From Fabrea salina (lineage: Eukaryota; Ciliophora; Heterotrichea; Heterotrichida; Fabreidae), in assembly GCA_022984795.1 (NCBI GenBank), contig JALIHJ010000003.1, positions 248,001-312,000 on the forward strand: DNA of 64,000 nt. Direction: 5' to 3'. Under the pieces are notes generated by a model, which was given only the letters and a program-made list of their open reading frames with translations, searched no databases and was not told the origin of the DNA. This document shows, piece after piece, positions 18,252 through 28,900 of this stretch (the first letter of the stretch is position 1; each line of letters starts with the position of its first letter). Position numbers and translations under genes: made by a program.

Positions 18252-18887
18252 CTAATATTCAGGGTAGTCAGGTTGGTTCTCGGGAAAAGAACTTTGGATT
18301 TGTGGAAGAAGAACTAGTTTTTCACAGACTCTTTGGATATGAGGAAACTCACTCATATCTAAGTTGTAGTGCTTGACTGCAGCATAATACTGAGGAAGCA
18401 AACAAGCGTCTGCAAGAGTCATGTGGTTTCCTATACAGAACTCTTCTGAAAAGTGCTTCATAATCTTTTCTATTGCTCGGAAGCCTTTTGTGATGTTGTC
18501 AGAGATCCACTGGTTTTTGTCGCCTCCTAGTTGTTCGATTCTTTCAGTGACAGACATGTTCTGGAGGGGCTGGATTCCTGAGTTAACTATTTCACAGATC
18601 TCCCACATCTTAGCAGCAAGGTCAGACTGAGTGGGGACAAGAGAGGGCTGTGGGTGTTTGGCTTCTAAAAAGCGCAAAATAGCCATGCTTTGGCTTAACT
18701 TGACTTCTGGAGTGACTAGGACAGGAACCTGTTTGAGGGGGTTCCTTTGGATGTGTTCTTCTAGTTGGCTTTCTCCTTCAGCTAGGTTGACTGACCTGTA
18801 GTTGTAAGGTATGTTTTTGTAGCTAAGCACTATGCGCACACGCCAAGAACTTGAACTCCGCCAATAGTTGTGAAGAGTGTAGTCCAT
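18252..18887 (-). CDS. GSTZ1: Maleylacetoacetate isomerase / glutathione S-transferase zeta
   Basis: A 211-residue enzyme that isomerises maleylacetoacetate to fumarylacetoacetate in tyrosine catabolism using glutathione. The diagnostic zeta motif SSSSWRVRI is at residues 11-19; the thioredoxin-like domain continues with NPLKQVPVLVTPE and QSMAI. The all-helical domain carries IGNHMTLADACLLPQ, the N-capping box of GSTs. Length is normal for the family (about 215). The ATG lies 53 bp from the divergent small ORF at 18941. Confidence 0.93.
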   Translation of the reverse strand: MDYTLHNYWRSSSSWRVRIVLSYKNIPYNYRSVNLAEGESQLEEHIQRNPLKQVPVLVTPEVKLSQSMAILRFLEAKHPQPSLVPTQSDLAAKMWEICEIVNSGIQPLQNMSVTERIEQLGGDKNQWISDNITKGFRAIEKIMKHFSEEFCIGNHMTLADACLLPQYYAAVKHYNLDMSEFPHIQRVCEKLVLLPQIQSSFPENQPDYPEY

Positions 18888-18940
18888 TTTATCAGTATCA
18901 AAGTGATTTAGAGTTTAAACTTCTGTAGGATAAAACCATA

Positions 18941-19162
18941 ATGCAGGGCTCCAACCTCAAAAACACACCCGAATCAATGCAAGAAGCCACTCAAGCTGTA
19001 GACAAAGGCTCCAGAGGCGGCTTTGTAAAGGAAAAACAAGCTGTCAAAGGCCCCACAGAAGAAGTCACTGGGGGAAAGCGCTCTGAACCTGTAAATACTG
19101 TGGAAGAAATACCTCCTGAGGTAAAGACCCACCAACACACCTACGCCAGAAAAGACCTTTAA
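18941..19162 (+). CDS. Small hydrophilic hypothetical protein (73 aa)
   Basis: An ORF from ATG (18941, preceded by ATAAAACCATA) to TAA. The product is Lys/Glu/Thr-rich with no hydrophobic core, ending HQHTYARKDL. It resembles a disordered protein and I recognise no family. Its placement in an otherwise unusually long gap between GSTZ1 and VAC14 supports a real gene. The opposite strand also has an open frame, but that lacks a host-like start context. Confidence 0.5.
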   Translation: MQGSNLKNTPESMQEATQAVDKGSRGGFVKEKQAVKGPTEEVTGGKRSEPVNTVEEIPPEVKTHQHTYARKDL

Positions 19163-19172
19163 TAATGCATAA

Positions 19173-19271
19173 ATGATGAACAGGCACTGCAAAGCCAAAT
19201 TGGGACAAAAAGACAGAAGCAGGAGACGCTTCTGGAAAGGCATCCCGCACAGGCTGATGCGCTATCTTTAG
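19173..19271 (+). CDS. Possible micro-ORF, 32-residue basic peptide
   Basis: ATGATG at 19173 opens 32 codons ending in TAG. The product has a basic core (KDRSRRRFWKG) and could be a very small ribosomal or nucleic-acid-binding protein; it does not match eL39, eL41 or bL34 as I know them. It would fill the 117-bp gap before VAC14 with 10-bp and 8-bp margins, in keeping with the local packing, but length alone gives little coding evidence. Confidence 0.25.
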   Translation: MMNRHCKAKLGQKDRSRRRFWKGIPHRLMRYL

Positions 19272-19279
19272 TAACCTGA

Positions 19280-21334
19280 TTACACAAACTCGCCAAAGGC
19301 TTTTAAGTTCTTGATTCTTTCTTTGGGAAGGTTGATTTGGATGAACCTAGTGATGAGTTCGTCGTAGTGCACTAAGTTCATTTTGGTGAGTTGGTCCTCG
19401 CTTTGCTGGGGGTAGTTCTTGTGCAGAGTTGATATGTCTTTAAGACGCAGCTGCAGAATCTGGTAAGCCCTTGAAGGCGGCAAAAACATCAGAATAGCAT
19501 ACAGAGACCTCAGCAAAAAGGGGTGTCTGTGGTGCTCCAGCATCTGCAGACGAAGGTGTACAAAGATGTGGGAGTCCAGCAAGTCTACTAGTCTCGAAAA
19601 CTGCTTAAGCAACTCTACACCAATGTGGCACCTGGACAGTATGTGAAGCGCTTCGTAGGCAAGTTTGTAGGCTTGGATTAAGTAGGTAAGGCTTAAAGCT
19701 GCTCCAGCGTTGTAAGACCAAGTTTTAAACAAGGCTTCGAAAAACTCAATGGCTTCTTGATCTTCGTTTTCTAAACAGTACTTCAGTCGCTCTCTTAATT
19801 CGTCTAAAGTTTCGTCAGTCAGCAACAATTCACAAAGAATTTCTATGATTTTCCGAGTAAACTCCAAGTTAGGTTCGTTGTACAGGAGTTTTGCAAAGCC
19901 TATGTACACAGGCTTGCTGCCTAGTTCTGTGCATAGAGCTTTGACTATTTTGATGCCTGAATTTTCTAGTAGTGTTTTGTTCTTCAGAAACAAGTTAAGG
20001 ATGTTATGGAGTACTTTTTCAAAGAAGCCTTTGTAGTTAGCAATGCTGCAAAGTACATACAAGGCTTGGTCCGACACATCAGTTACTGGGTCGTTCAGTC
20101 TAGCGGTAAGGGTTTCCATGAGCTTTTCGATAGAAGGCTGTATAGTTTGGGGACAGTAAATCTGCAAGTTGATGATCCACTCTATCACAGCAAACCTTGT
20201 CTTCATTGACTCGTGGTTAATGTTGGCTATAAGGATTTCTACTAACGAAGAAGAGTCGAAGAATTCTTTGTTGTGAGAAAACTTCTTCACCAAGCTCAGC
20301 ATGTAGGCGTTGCACTCCTCTGCTATCTCTGCAATTCCGTTTTCAGTGTCAGACAAGCATTCAAGAACTGACCTAAGGCAGTCGTCGTACCTAGAAGTCA
20401 AAGACTTGCCTCCTCTCATAAGCAGCTCAAGCATCCAGATGCAAGCTTCTTTCCTCACAATGCCTTTTTCAGTCCTAATTAAAGTAACCAAGACTTCCAG
20501 TAAAAACTCCAAGTCGATTTCAACGTTGTCGAAGTTCTCAGAAATCTCCTGCAGAATGTCGTTTAAGAACTTGTACACAGTGTTGTTGATTTCTTTTCTA
20601 GAACTTCTGAGCATAATGAAGAACCCTTCTAAGAACTTGTGGAGGTACTTTATCAAGTCAAAGTCAGGAATCGAGTCCAGCACCATAAACCAAGACACTA
20701 TGGTTTGTTGGATGTTTGTGTCTTCCACACTGGGCAAGTACTCATTGATGTAGTCCATAAACTTTTCAGAGTCAAAGTAGTTTTCGTCAGCTTCGCACTC
20801 TACTAAAATAGTTTTTAGCAGGCTGTCAAGTTTCTCAGCAGCTTTTCTGACTTCTTCGTCCGAGTCAACCATCAACCCAACCATTGCGTTGAAAGTTTCG
20901 GTAAATCTTTGGAGTGAGTGCTTTCTGCCTACTTTGGCAATGTTGTAAACAGTTTCTACTGCGTAAAACTTCACTCTAGAGTCTGCTTGGTTCAAAGCAC
21001 CCAGCACAGGGTCTATTAAAGCACTTATGAGTTTCAGGCCTTCTTCGTTTTCTATTAAAGAAGAAGCCAAGGCTGAGTAAGCCATCAGTCCTCCTTTTTT
21101 GAGTTGGTCGTTTTTGGACTCTAAGTACTCGACTCTGAAGTAGTCTGCTGAAGTCTTAAAAGCACTTAAGTTCTTTTTGTCCAGGTGAGTTTTTATTACT
21201 TTCTGCAACTCCACTCCTGCGAGTTTCCGCCTTTCGTAGTTCTTGTCCTGGAGTTGCTTAAAAATAGCTCCAGAGATTTCTTTCTTGATGTTGAAAGGCC
21301 TGTTATTGCTAAGTGCTTTTTGTGTAGTTTCCAT
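19280..21334 (-). CDS. VAC14: VAC14-like HEAT-repeat scaffold of the PIKfyve/Fab1 complex
   Basis: A 684-residue helical-repeat protein. VAC14 oligomers hold the PtdIns3P 5-kinase PIKfyve/Fab1 and the phosphatase FIG4 on endolysosomal membranes. The N-terminus shows the VAC14 Fab1-binding HEAT signature: KNYERRKLAGVELQKVI, a run around KKGGLMAYSALASSLI, then SRVKFYAVETVYNIAKVGRK and DSDEEVRKAAEKLDSLLK. The C-terminal VAC14_Fig4 region has SLTYLIQAYKLAYEALHILS, then VHLRLQMLEHHRHPFLLRSL and LPPSRAYQILQLRL. I start at ATG 21334; frame upstream of it runs into the divergent channel gene and reads as non-homologous sequence. Only 6 bp separate the two ATGs. Confidence 0.88.
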   Translation of the reverse strand: METTQKALSNNRPFNIKKEISGAIFKQLQDKNYERRKLAGVELQKVIKTHLDKKNLSAFKTSADYFRVEYLESKNDQLKKGGLMAYSALASSLIENEEGLKLISALIDPVLGALNQADSRVKFYAVETVYNIAKVGRKHSLQRFTETFNAMVGLMVDSDEEVRKAAEKLDSLLKTILVECEADENYFDSEKFMDYINEYLPSVEDTNIQQTIVSWFMVLDSIPDFDLIKYLHKFLEGFFIMLRSSRKEINNTVYKFLNDILQEISENFDNVEIDLEFLLEVLVTLIRTEKGIVRKEACIWMLELLMRGGKSLTSRYDDCLRSVLECLSDTENGIAEIAEECNAYMLSLVKKFSHNKEFFDSSSLVEILIANINHESMKTRFAVIEWIINLQIYCPQTIQPSIEKLMETLTARLNDPVTDVSDQALYVLCSIANYKGFFEKVLHNILNLFLKNKTLLENSGIKIVKALCTELGSKPVYIGFAKLLYNEPNLEFTRKIIEILCELLLTDETLDELRERLKYCLENEDQEAIEFFEALFKTWSYNAGAALSLTYLIQAYKLAYEALHILSRCHIGVELLKQFSRLVDLLDSHIFVHLRLQMLEHHRHPFLLRSLYAILMFLPPSRAYQILQLRLKDISTLHKNYPQQSEDQLTKMNLVHYDELITRFIQINLPKERIKNLKAFGEFV

Positions 21335-21340
21335 ATTAAA

Positions 21341-23533
21341 ATGGTAATTCTTACATAGTTCAGAAATATTCTGAAGTCCAGCGGAACAACTCGTGAGGAG
21401 CAGTATGCTTTGAAAGGCAGCGATACAGAAGAAGAAAGGGAAGAACCTCCTCAACCCTCTGGAAAAGACTTAAAGTTAGTTATTCCTGGCGTGCCTCTAA
21501 GTCCTTTGAGTGAAGACATGTCTTCAACTGCTCGGAAAAGACTAGACATCAGGAACACACCTGTGGAGGGTTCTAAGTACGCAGAGGTGTGGAGGCGCGC
21601 CTTAAACAAAATCAAAACTAAACTAATGATGAAGCATCTGCTCAAAGACCTCAAAGTGTACGGAGTCGACTCAGTGCACATAACTAACTTTGAGTTGCCA
21701 GAAGAGTTCAAAGGACCTACTAATTCTGAAAAGTTCTACTTGAAGCCCAAAACTTACAACTCTGGAGTGGTTAAGTCTTCTACTCCCCGGTTTGTAATTA
21801 TGCCCAACAGCAAGTTCAAGATACTTTGGAACGTAGTTGTTGGAGTTTTGTTGATATACACAGCAATAGTGATGCCTTTCACAATAGCTTTTGTGGAGTC
21901 TGAGGGCTACGACAAATGGTTTTGGATAGACGTTGTTATAGACTGCTTGTTTTTTACAGACGTTATTATTAATTGCCTGAGTGCTTACTACAACTCTGAA
22001 GGTGAAATAGAAAGTAACCACAAAACTATATTCCTTAGCTACTTAAAAACTTGGATGTTATTTGATATCCTAGCTTGCGTTCCTTTTGGACTCATTGAAG
22101 ACTCTTCTGGAACTCAAAACAACAAAGGTGACTATAAAGGTTTAATTAGGTTACTGAGAATTCCTAGACTCTACAGAATGTTCCGAATCACCCGGTTCCT
22201 TAAAATCTTCAAGCACTACCAAAAGGCAGAAATCATTGAGAAGCTTCAAGACTTCTTTAGTCTTAAGCAAACAGTAGTGCGGTTCTTCACTACTATGATT
22301 ACCATGCTTCTGTGTGTGCACATAGCAGCTTGTTTTTGGTACTTTTCTTCTAAGATAGAAGGACTCCATCCTGACACTTGGGTGGTTAGAGGCAACTACC
22401 AAGACGAAGCTGCAGGGAACTTGTACATTACTTCAGTTTACTGGGCAATCACAACACTGTCTACAGTGGGTTACGGAGACATTTCTGCGTCTACGCCCTT
22501 TGAAAAGCTTCTTTCGATAACTTGGATGCTGTTTGGGCTTTACTTCTTTAGCTTTGTGGTGGGCAGTTTGTCTTCGATGCTGTCAAACATCGAAACCAAA
22601 GAAAACACACTCAACAAAAAGATGGCTATTCTAGACGAGTTTTCGAGGGACGCAAGCCTCAACAAAGAACTTAAAAGGAAACTAAGGTACGCCCTTAGGT
22701 ACAGCTGCGAACAAACAGGGTTTAGTTTCAACGACAAACACCAAATCTTTGACGAACTCCCCAGAAACCTTAGACACGAAGTTGCTATGGCAATGCACAA
22801 AGGCGCTGTTAAAGAACTGGCATTTTTTGACAACAGAGACTCTACGTTTATATCAGAAATCGTTCCTTTCCTAAACCACGAGTACGCAGAAAAGGACCAG
22901 TTGGTCTACCAAGAAAGCGAGCACGCAGGAGAAATCTACTTCTTGCTGCAAGGCAGAGTTCACTTCAGCAGAAAGGCCCAAGTCTTCAAAAGCGTCATGG
23001 AAGGTTCTTACTTCGGAGACATAGAAGCCATCAAAAGAACTCCTAGAAGGTTCAACGCAGTCGCTGCCAAAGACTGTGCTTTGTTAGTCATGAAAAAAGA
23101 CTTAATTCAACTCATATCAGAAGAGTTTCCTTTAGTTTACGAAGAAATGGAGTCTGTTGCCCAGAAAAAAGAAATCCTCGACGAAAAAGCTTTCATCGAA
23201 GTAAATGAAGTCTCTAAGATGCAAAACGAACCCCAAGACATGCACAAGTTAAAAACCAGAATCAAAAACAAACTCAAAAAGTTCATGACTGACCTCGAAA
23301 ACCAAAGAAGCACAGCTACTGAAAGGAACACACAGAAACTCAGTCACTTAGAAGGGCAAATCGAAGAACTCAACAACTTAGTTTTCAAACTTGACCAAAA
23401 ACTCTCTAAAGTGGCTGAGAAGCTAAACGTGAAAACTCAAGAAACTAAAAAGCAGACTCATCTTCCTAAGCTTCCTAGGCGCTCAATTGCTCCCTACTAC
23501 GATACTACTTTGTCGTACCTGTGTAAAGACTAA
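21341..23533 (+). CDS. Voltage-gated K+ channel with cyclic-nucleotide-binding domain (CNG/HCN/KCNH type)
   Basis: A 725-residue ciliate-type K+ channel. Cytosolic N-terminus about 1-130; S1 begins near FKILWNVVVGVLLIYTAIV; S4 is arginine-rich (RLLRIPRLYRMFRITRF); the pore has the K+ selectivity filter STVGYGD; then a C-linker and a cNMP-binding domain (AGEIYFLLQGRVHF, GSYFGDIEAI). The C-terminus is a coiled coil (SHLEGQIEELNNLVFKLDQK). The start is unusual: ATG at 21341-21343 is immediately followed by a 15-nt intron carrying TAG, so the first coding exon is the start codon alone. Splicing yields MFRNILKSSGTTREEQYALK joined to the long frame. Without that intron the first in-frame ATG would lie far downstream. 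Confidence 0.9.
21344..21358 (+). other. 15-nt intron directly after the start codon
   Basis: The unit gtaattcttacatag has GT/AG ends, A at position 10, and carries an in-frame TAG. It follows ATG with zero coding bases between, and splicing puts the ATG in frame with the 724-codon remainder. Confidence 0.85.
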
Positions 23534-23565
23534 TAACTTTCTTACAGTCCATTTACTATAATTCT

Positions 23566-25416
23566 ATGCAGAGTAACTCCTTAAAACTAGTTGAAGCAGC
23601 TAAACAAGATAGCCTCGAAGAAGTCCAAACACTGCTTTCTTCAGGCTTTTTCCATAAAAAAACGTTGACTGAAGCACTTTTTGCCTGGCTACAGTCCGAA
23701 GTATGCAAAAAGTCCCAAATTTGCAAATGCTTGATTTCAGCGGGAGCTCAACTCCAACTCCCTGAAGGCCAAGTAACAGCTCTCATGCTTGCAGCTCAAC
23801 TGCACCCTGAGTTGGTTCCTTACTTCATACAGATTCACTGTAGTACTCGGGCACAAGACTCCCAAGGACGCAATGCAATTATGTACGCTTTGAATGGCTC
23901 CCAAGACCCCCACTCTATCATTTCGTTACTTCTGAGCAAAGGAGCTGACCCCCGCAACACAGACAACAAAGGCAACACTCCTCTGCACCTTGCAGCCCAA
24001 AGGAACTTTACTAACTCTTTAAAGTTACTACTTAAGAACGGAGCCAATCCCAAAGCAACCAACAAACACAACAGAAGCCCCTTAGAACTAGCCAGGGGCG
24101 AGTGCTTAGAAGTGCTGCAAACGCGACTCAACAAAAACTTCAAAAAATCTAAGTACAAAAAAGTCCAGGACTCAAAGGACTTAGTTGCCCAAAACAAAGC
24201 CCTTGAAGAACAACTTGAGAAGTTAAAAACTGAACTTGAAAACGAAAAAAGAAACAAGCGCAAAATATTCGAAACCAAACAAGGCAGGATCAAAGAACTT
24301 GAAAAACAACTAAGCCAAATGCAGGACTGCACCCAACAAATATCTTACTTGGAAAAGAAACTCACTGAAGTCACTGAAGAACGGAACAAACTCTACAGCA
24401 AAACCCAGAACGGAAGAGCCAAACACTTCCCTCAAAACAGCCCTGTGTTGTTTGTTAAGTACTCTCAGACCTCGCTTAACTTATTAACTCTTCAAAAAAA
24501 CATAGAAGACTTCATTCTTCAGTTACGAGAGTGGCAGCAAACAACCTTTCCAGTCTACCAAGAACTCGTCTCAGAAATCATTTCCAAAATGAAGCAGTGC
24601 TACCCGCTTTGCTCAGTAGAAACTTACGGGTCCTACGCTACTGGCCTCTTGCTGCCCTACTCAGACATAGACTTAGTAGTCGGAGGAGTCCAAGAAAACC
24701 CAGCAGTGCTTTTGCAAAGCCTAGTTCCTAGCTTCAAAAGCCTGCCCCAAGTCAGCAAAGTCCACTCTATTCTTAAAGCCAGCATTCCTTTGGTCAAAGT
24801 GTACTGCGAAGTTTCCAGTAAGTGCGTGAGTGTTGATATCACTGCTGCTGAAGAAAAGCACAAAGGAGTCAGCGCCGTAGGACTAGTTCAGAAGTTCACT
24901 AACAGGTACAGCACCCTCAGCTCCATTTACTTAGTAATCAAGCAGCTGATGTACTTCAATAACTTCCACGAAGCTTTCCGTGGAGGAATTAGTTCTTACT
25001 GCTTGTTCTTGCTGATGGTGTTTTACTACCAAGAACAAGGCGCTTATTGGGAAGCTTCAGTAGCTAACGACAACTCCCGCCTTTCAGAAATCCTGGCTAA
25101 AGTGCTTTACTTCTTTGCTTGGGAGTTCGACTATATGAGGTTCATACTTGTGCACGACCCCGATGAACCAGAACCTCCCCAGCAAAACGTATTTTGTATT
25201 TAGAACCCTTCTCCTGTTCTGGTAGTGCTGGACCCTATTAACCCGCGACTCAACTTAGCGCACAACCTTGACTTCGAGCGGTTTCTGGTGAGGTTTACTT
25301 AGTTGATCATTAGGAACGCCTACAGTGCTTTAACGAAACCCCCCTTGTGTTCTTGTCCTGAAGAAAACAATTTTTTGCTTCGTCTACTTTACGACACAAG
25401 GTTCTCTTCTGTGTAA
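23566..25416 (+). CDS. Ankyrin-repeat noncanonical poly(A) polymerase (TENT/TRF4-like)
   Basis: About 606 residues after two 15-nt introns. Residues about 5-190 are ankyrin repeats (NTPLHLAAQRNFTNSLKLLL; PHSIISLLLSKGADPRNTD). Residues about 205-285 are a coiled coil. The nucleotidyltransferase core follows: GSYATGLLLPYSDIDLVVGG has the GS plus DxD metal ligands, and the third carboxylate is in CVSVDIT. The PAP-associated domain (RGGISSYCLFLLMVFYYQ) ends in the nucleotide-recognition-like VLDPINPRLNLAHNL encoded after intron 1. The family adds A or U tails to RNAs. The fusion to ankyrin repeats is unusual. The poly(A)-binding protein gene PABPN1 lies 107 bp downstream on the same strand. Confidence 0.85.
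25189..25203 (+). other. 15-nt intron 1 in poly(A) polymerase gene
   Basis: The unit gtattttgtatttag has GT/AG ends, A at position 10, phase 0, and an in-frame TAG. Splicing extends the frame into the conserved DPINPRLNLA segment. Confidence 0.9.
25288..25302 (+). other. 15-nt intron 2 in poly(A) polymerase gene
   Basis: The unit gtgaggtttacttag has GTG rather than GTA at its 5' end, but length 15, A at position 10, phase 0, and an in-frame TAG all fit. Splicing adds 37 codons that look like the end of a PAP-associated domain (IIRNAYSALTK). Confidence 0.78.
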
Positions 25417-25523
25417 TCTAGTTGGAGTTGTTCTGTTTGCTGATTAAATTAGTGTAAAATGTTGTTTTAATCTATCCGACATTTATATTCCCGCAAAAGC
25501 GTCCAAGTCCTTAGCAAATTATA

Positions 25524-25943
25524 ATGGAAGAAGACCAAAAAGAAGGCAGCCAGACAAGCCAAGAAAAGACCGACGAAGCTGTTTCCACAGAAGACAAGAA
25601 ATCTGAAATTGAAGAGGTGGATAATAGGTCAATTTACGTAGGGAACGTAGACTACTCAGCCAGCACAGAAGAACTAAGAGCTTTTTTCAAAGACTGTGGA
25701 GATATAGAACGAGTCACAATTCCCAGAAACCCTATGTCAAAACAACCAAAGGGCTTTGCTTACATAGAGTTCGCAGACCCCACTGCTGTGCTCAAAGCCC
25801 AAAGCTACAACGACAAGACCTTCAAAGGCCGCAAACTCAAAGTCATGCCCAAACGCACCAACATACCAGGAAAGTCGCATAATTTCCGTGCCCAGCGCTT
25901 TCACCCACGGCGACGCTTCAGATTCCGTCCTTACTATTATTAA
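25524..25943 (+). CDS. PABPN1: Nuclear poly(A)-binding protein, PABPN1/PABP2 type
   Basis: A 139-residue RRM protein that binds poly(A) tails and stimulates polyadenylation. It has an acidic N-terminal segment of about 33 residues followed by the strongly conserved start of the RRM (EEVDNRSIYVGNVDY). RNP1 is KGFAYIEF, RNP2 is IYVGNV, and the PABPN1-specific exit is GRKLKVMPKRTNIPG. An Arg/Phe/His-rich tail (RRRFRFRPYYY) is typical. It is shorter than the human protein (306), lacking the alanine tract and coiled coil, like plant and yeast forms. Its stop directly abuts the stop of the convergent TRAPPC11 gene (0 bp between). Confidence 0.93.
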   Translation: MEEDQKEGSQTSQEKTDEAVSTEDKKSEIEEVDNRSIYVGNVDYSASTEELRAFFKDCGDIERVTIPRNPMSKQPKGFAYIEFADPTAVLKAQSYNDKTFKGRKLKVMPKRTNIPGKSHNFRAQRFHPRRRFRFRPYYY

Positions 25944-28900
25944 CTAAGGCAACACTAGAACACGTCCTTTCCAAGTTTTCTGGAACTCTCCACTTTGCAC
26001 TGAAATGTCAGGTAGTTGCTGGATCCCAGCTTCTATTCCTATCAATCGGTACTCCACTTGTTCTTGGACTTCCTCAGACACTTCAAGTCTTAGGTTTTCA
26101 AGCCCTCCTAACAAGAACCCGTTTGAGTTGCTGAGTTTTATTGTCAGTTCTTGTTTTTCTTCTGTGTTGTTTTTGATGTACAAAAACACTGAAAACAAAG
26201 ATTTGTGGTGCACCTGTGAAGGGGCAACAACTTCTAAGTCTATAGGCGAGGACTTAACTGGAATGTAGGGGAGAGGCAGTCTGCACACACTCACCTCTCC
26301 TTCTTTCCTCGACCACTTCACCACTAGGTCCCCTGAGAGCTGGTCCTTGGTTTGCTTCACCCAAATCTGAAACACTTCGCTTAAAATGTCTCCTTCTGAA
26401 AGAGTTTGGGGTGAGTAACATGCTTCTCCAGAGCTTTCCCAGTCTTCTTTGCTCGAAAGTTCTATGGCATGGACAACTATTTGTTGGGAGCGTAAAGTCC
26501 AAACAGAAACTTTGAGCAGTCCTGGAGAATTAGTGTGGAGGGGTTTGGGGCACTTTATGTGTGACTGAAAAGGAGGTTTGACTTCAAGTTCTAAGCTGTG
26601 GTCTTGTTCGGACTCGTAAGTAATGTCTTTGCTTTCTTTAACAGTGTACTTGAGTTTGACTTTTAAGGTGTACAAACCTTCTTCAAAAAAGTAAAACTGG
26701 AGTGGAATACTAACTTCAGAATCAGTGTGTGGAATAGTTATTCCAGACTCAGTGTACTCCACAGGCTGAGGGTCCAGGTGGTAAATCACGTACTGGTTAA
26801 GGGTAGCTCGGTCAATGCTGGCACGCTTAACATTGCCAGTTTCCTGGGCTTCTTCTCGGTAAATAAACAGTTTGCCCTCCAAGATTTCGGCGTTGGGACT
26901 AAGTTCTACAGTTATTGGGTAGTTTTCGGCAAAGAACACAGGAGGTTTCTGTGAAAAAGACAGGTTGAGTTTGGGAAGAGGAGGCAGTACTTTTAGCTTA
27001 GCAGAGGTATTGATTTCCAGAGTCAGGCAACTAGCTCCTACTTCGTAGTTAAGAATTATTTGTTTAAGTTCTAGTTCTGAGATTTCGTGCTTAACTAATA
27101 GTTCTTGGCGGATGACTGCTGGGTGTTCAGAGTTCAGAGTTATTAGTTCATGGTGTTCTAGATTGAAAGAGTTATCTGAAAACATCAGTGCTATTCTTAC
27201 ATTCTCCATCACCACTGGAATAAACGACTGGATTTTAACTTCCAAAGTGCTCTGTTCGTATTTGTGGATTTTTTGGGGAGAGTAACTAATATGCGGAGTT
27301 AGGAGTTCTCTAGGGCACTCCACTTGGACTTGTAAGAACTCTTCGTTGAGTGTTTGGAAGGTGTTTTCTAAGAGTTCTTTTCTTTTCTCTTGATTGAGTG
27401 CAGCCATTTGCACCTTGGACTCTAGGTTTTTGGAGGTGTTTCCTAGAATGCTCGAGTCCTGAATCATCCTGTCAAGAATGTTTGCTGAGATGCCTTTCCA
27501 ATTACTCATTCTTTGAATCAGTTCTTCTTCTAAGCTAAAGCTCATTTGGGTTTCGCCTTTTTTAGAGTAAAGTCCAACTAAGAAGTAGTTGAGTTGATCT
27601 ACAACCCTAGGCATAGGTATTGTTAACTGGTAAAACCTTGCTGCACTCAAAGCCAAGTCTACTGATACTTGCAAGTGCTGGAAGTCAGCTTCTTCTATAG
27701 TTTTGATGATTTTGACTTGGTCGTTTGTGCTGATGCCTTCAATCATTTCAGACTGAAGGGGGTGTGAAACTAGGGTCTTGGACTTGCCTACGTAGTCCGG
27801 GTCCTTGACTCTGAACCCTGCGTTCTTAATGAACTCTTGCCAGTTAGACACTGACTTTATAAAGTCTTCGTCGTGAGTAGTGATTTCCATCCTTCTGTAA
27901 ACAAAGTTAGAAGCAGTCATGTAGTAAAACCCTGGGTGAGTCCACAGGTTGTTAACTTCATAGGCATTTCTAGGAACACTTTCTAGCAGTCTGCCGAAAC
28001 GCACGAACTGGTCAGTTAACCACTTCCACCTTTCAAACAACAAAACGTCTTTGTGCTTAAGGTTCCTGTACTTGGCTATGTGGGACTTGAACAAAGTCAC
28101 TGCTTCTTTTAACTTAGTCACTAAATAAGGAGCACTCAAGTGAATGCACCAGATTCTGTAAATGGTCCAGTCAGCCACAGTTCTAATTTCTTCGTAGTGG
28201 GCTAAGTTCACAGGACTCGTTTTGACTAAACCAGAGTAAGCTTTTTTATAGCAGTTGAGAGCAGAGTCTTTTTCTTGTCTGAGTTCGTTTAAGTAGCCTT
28301 GCTTGAAGTCAAGTCTCACTTCTATAGTTTTGGTGTTGCCCATAAGTTCTTTCTGGACTTTAGACTTCAGTTTTTTGATTCTTTCGATTTCGTCGCGGTA
28401 ATGTGCAAGTGCACTGTCCCACAAGTACTTTTTGAGTTTAGGCAAACTCTGAGGACTGTCGTCAATCCGCGACTTGACTACAAATATAGCTTTGCTTTCT
28501 AAGTCAGTAGCTTTTTTCACAGAGTTAGTTCTTTCTTCAACAGTTGCTTCTTCGTTGTGACTGATGTACACTAGCACAGCTATCTTCACAAAGCGGTTCC
28601 GAAACTCCTCTCTGAACTTCCTCACGTAACTAAAAATAGTTCTTTCTTTACTTTTCCAGTCAGGTGAACTCACAGGTGGCGAGTCAAACCTTGCTCCGCT
28701 CCAGTCAAACACCAACAAGGCCACTGCAGGAATGAACTTTTTCCTCTTAGTTGTCCAGCCTAGTTTCAAAAAGCCTTCTGAAGACTGCCTTTCTACCCTG
28801 GCTTCTCGCCTGACTTCGAATTCGTGCGAGAACTCTAAACTTTCGAAGTCCAGTTTCTCTTCTTGCGAGTAACTTGAAATCGAACCAATTATAGACTCGT

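Noticed and set aside
25417-25523. RNA gene between the poly(A) polymerase and PABPN1 genes
   Set aside because: After adding the two spliced exons only 107 bp of AT-rich sequence remains, with no cloverleaf or snRNA motif.
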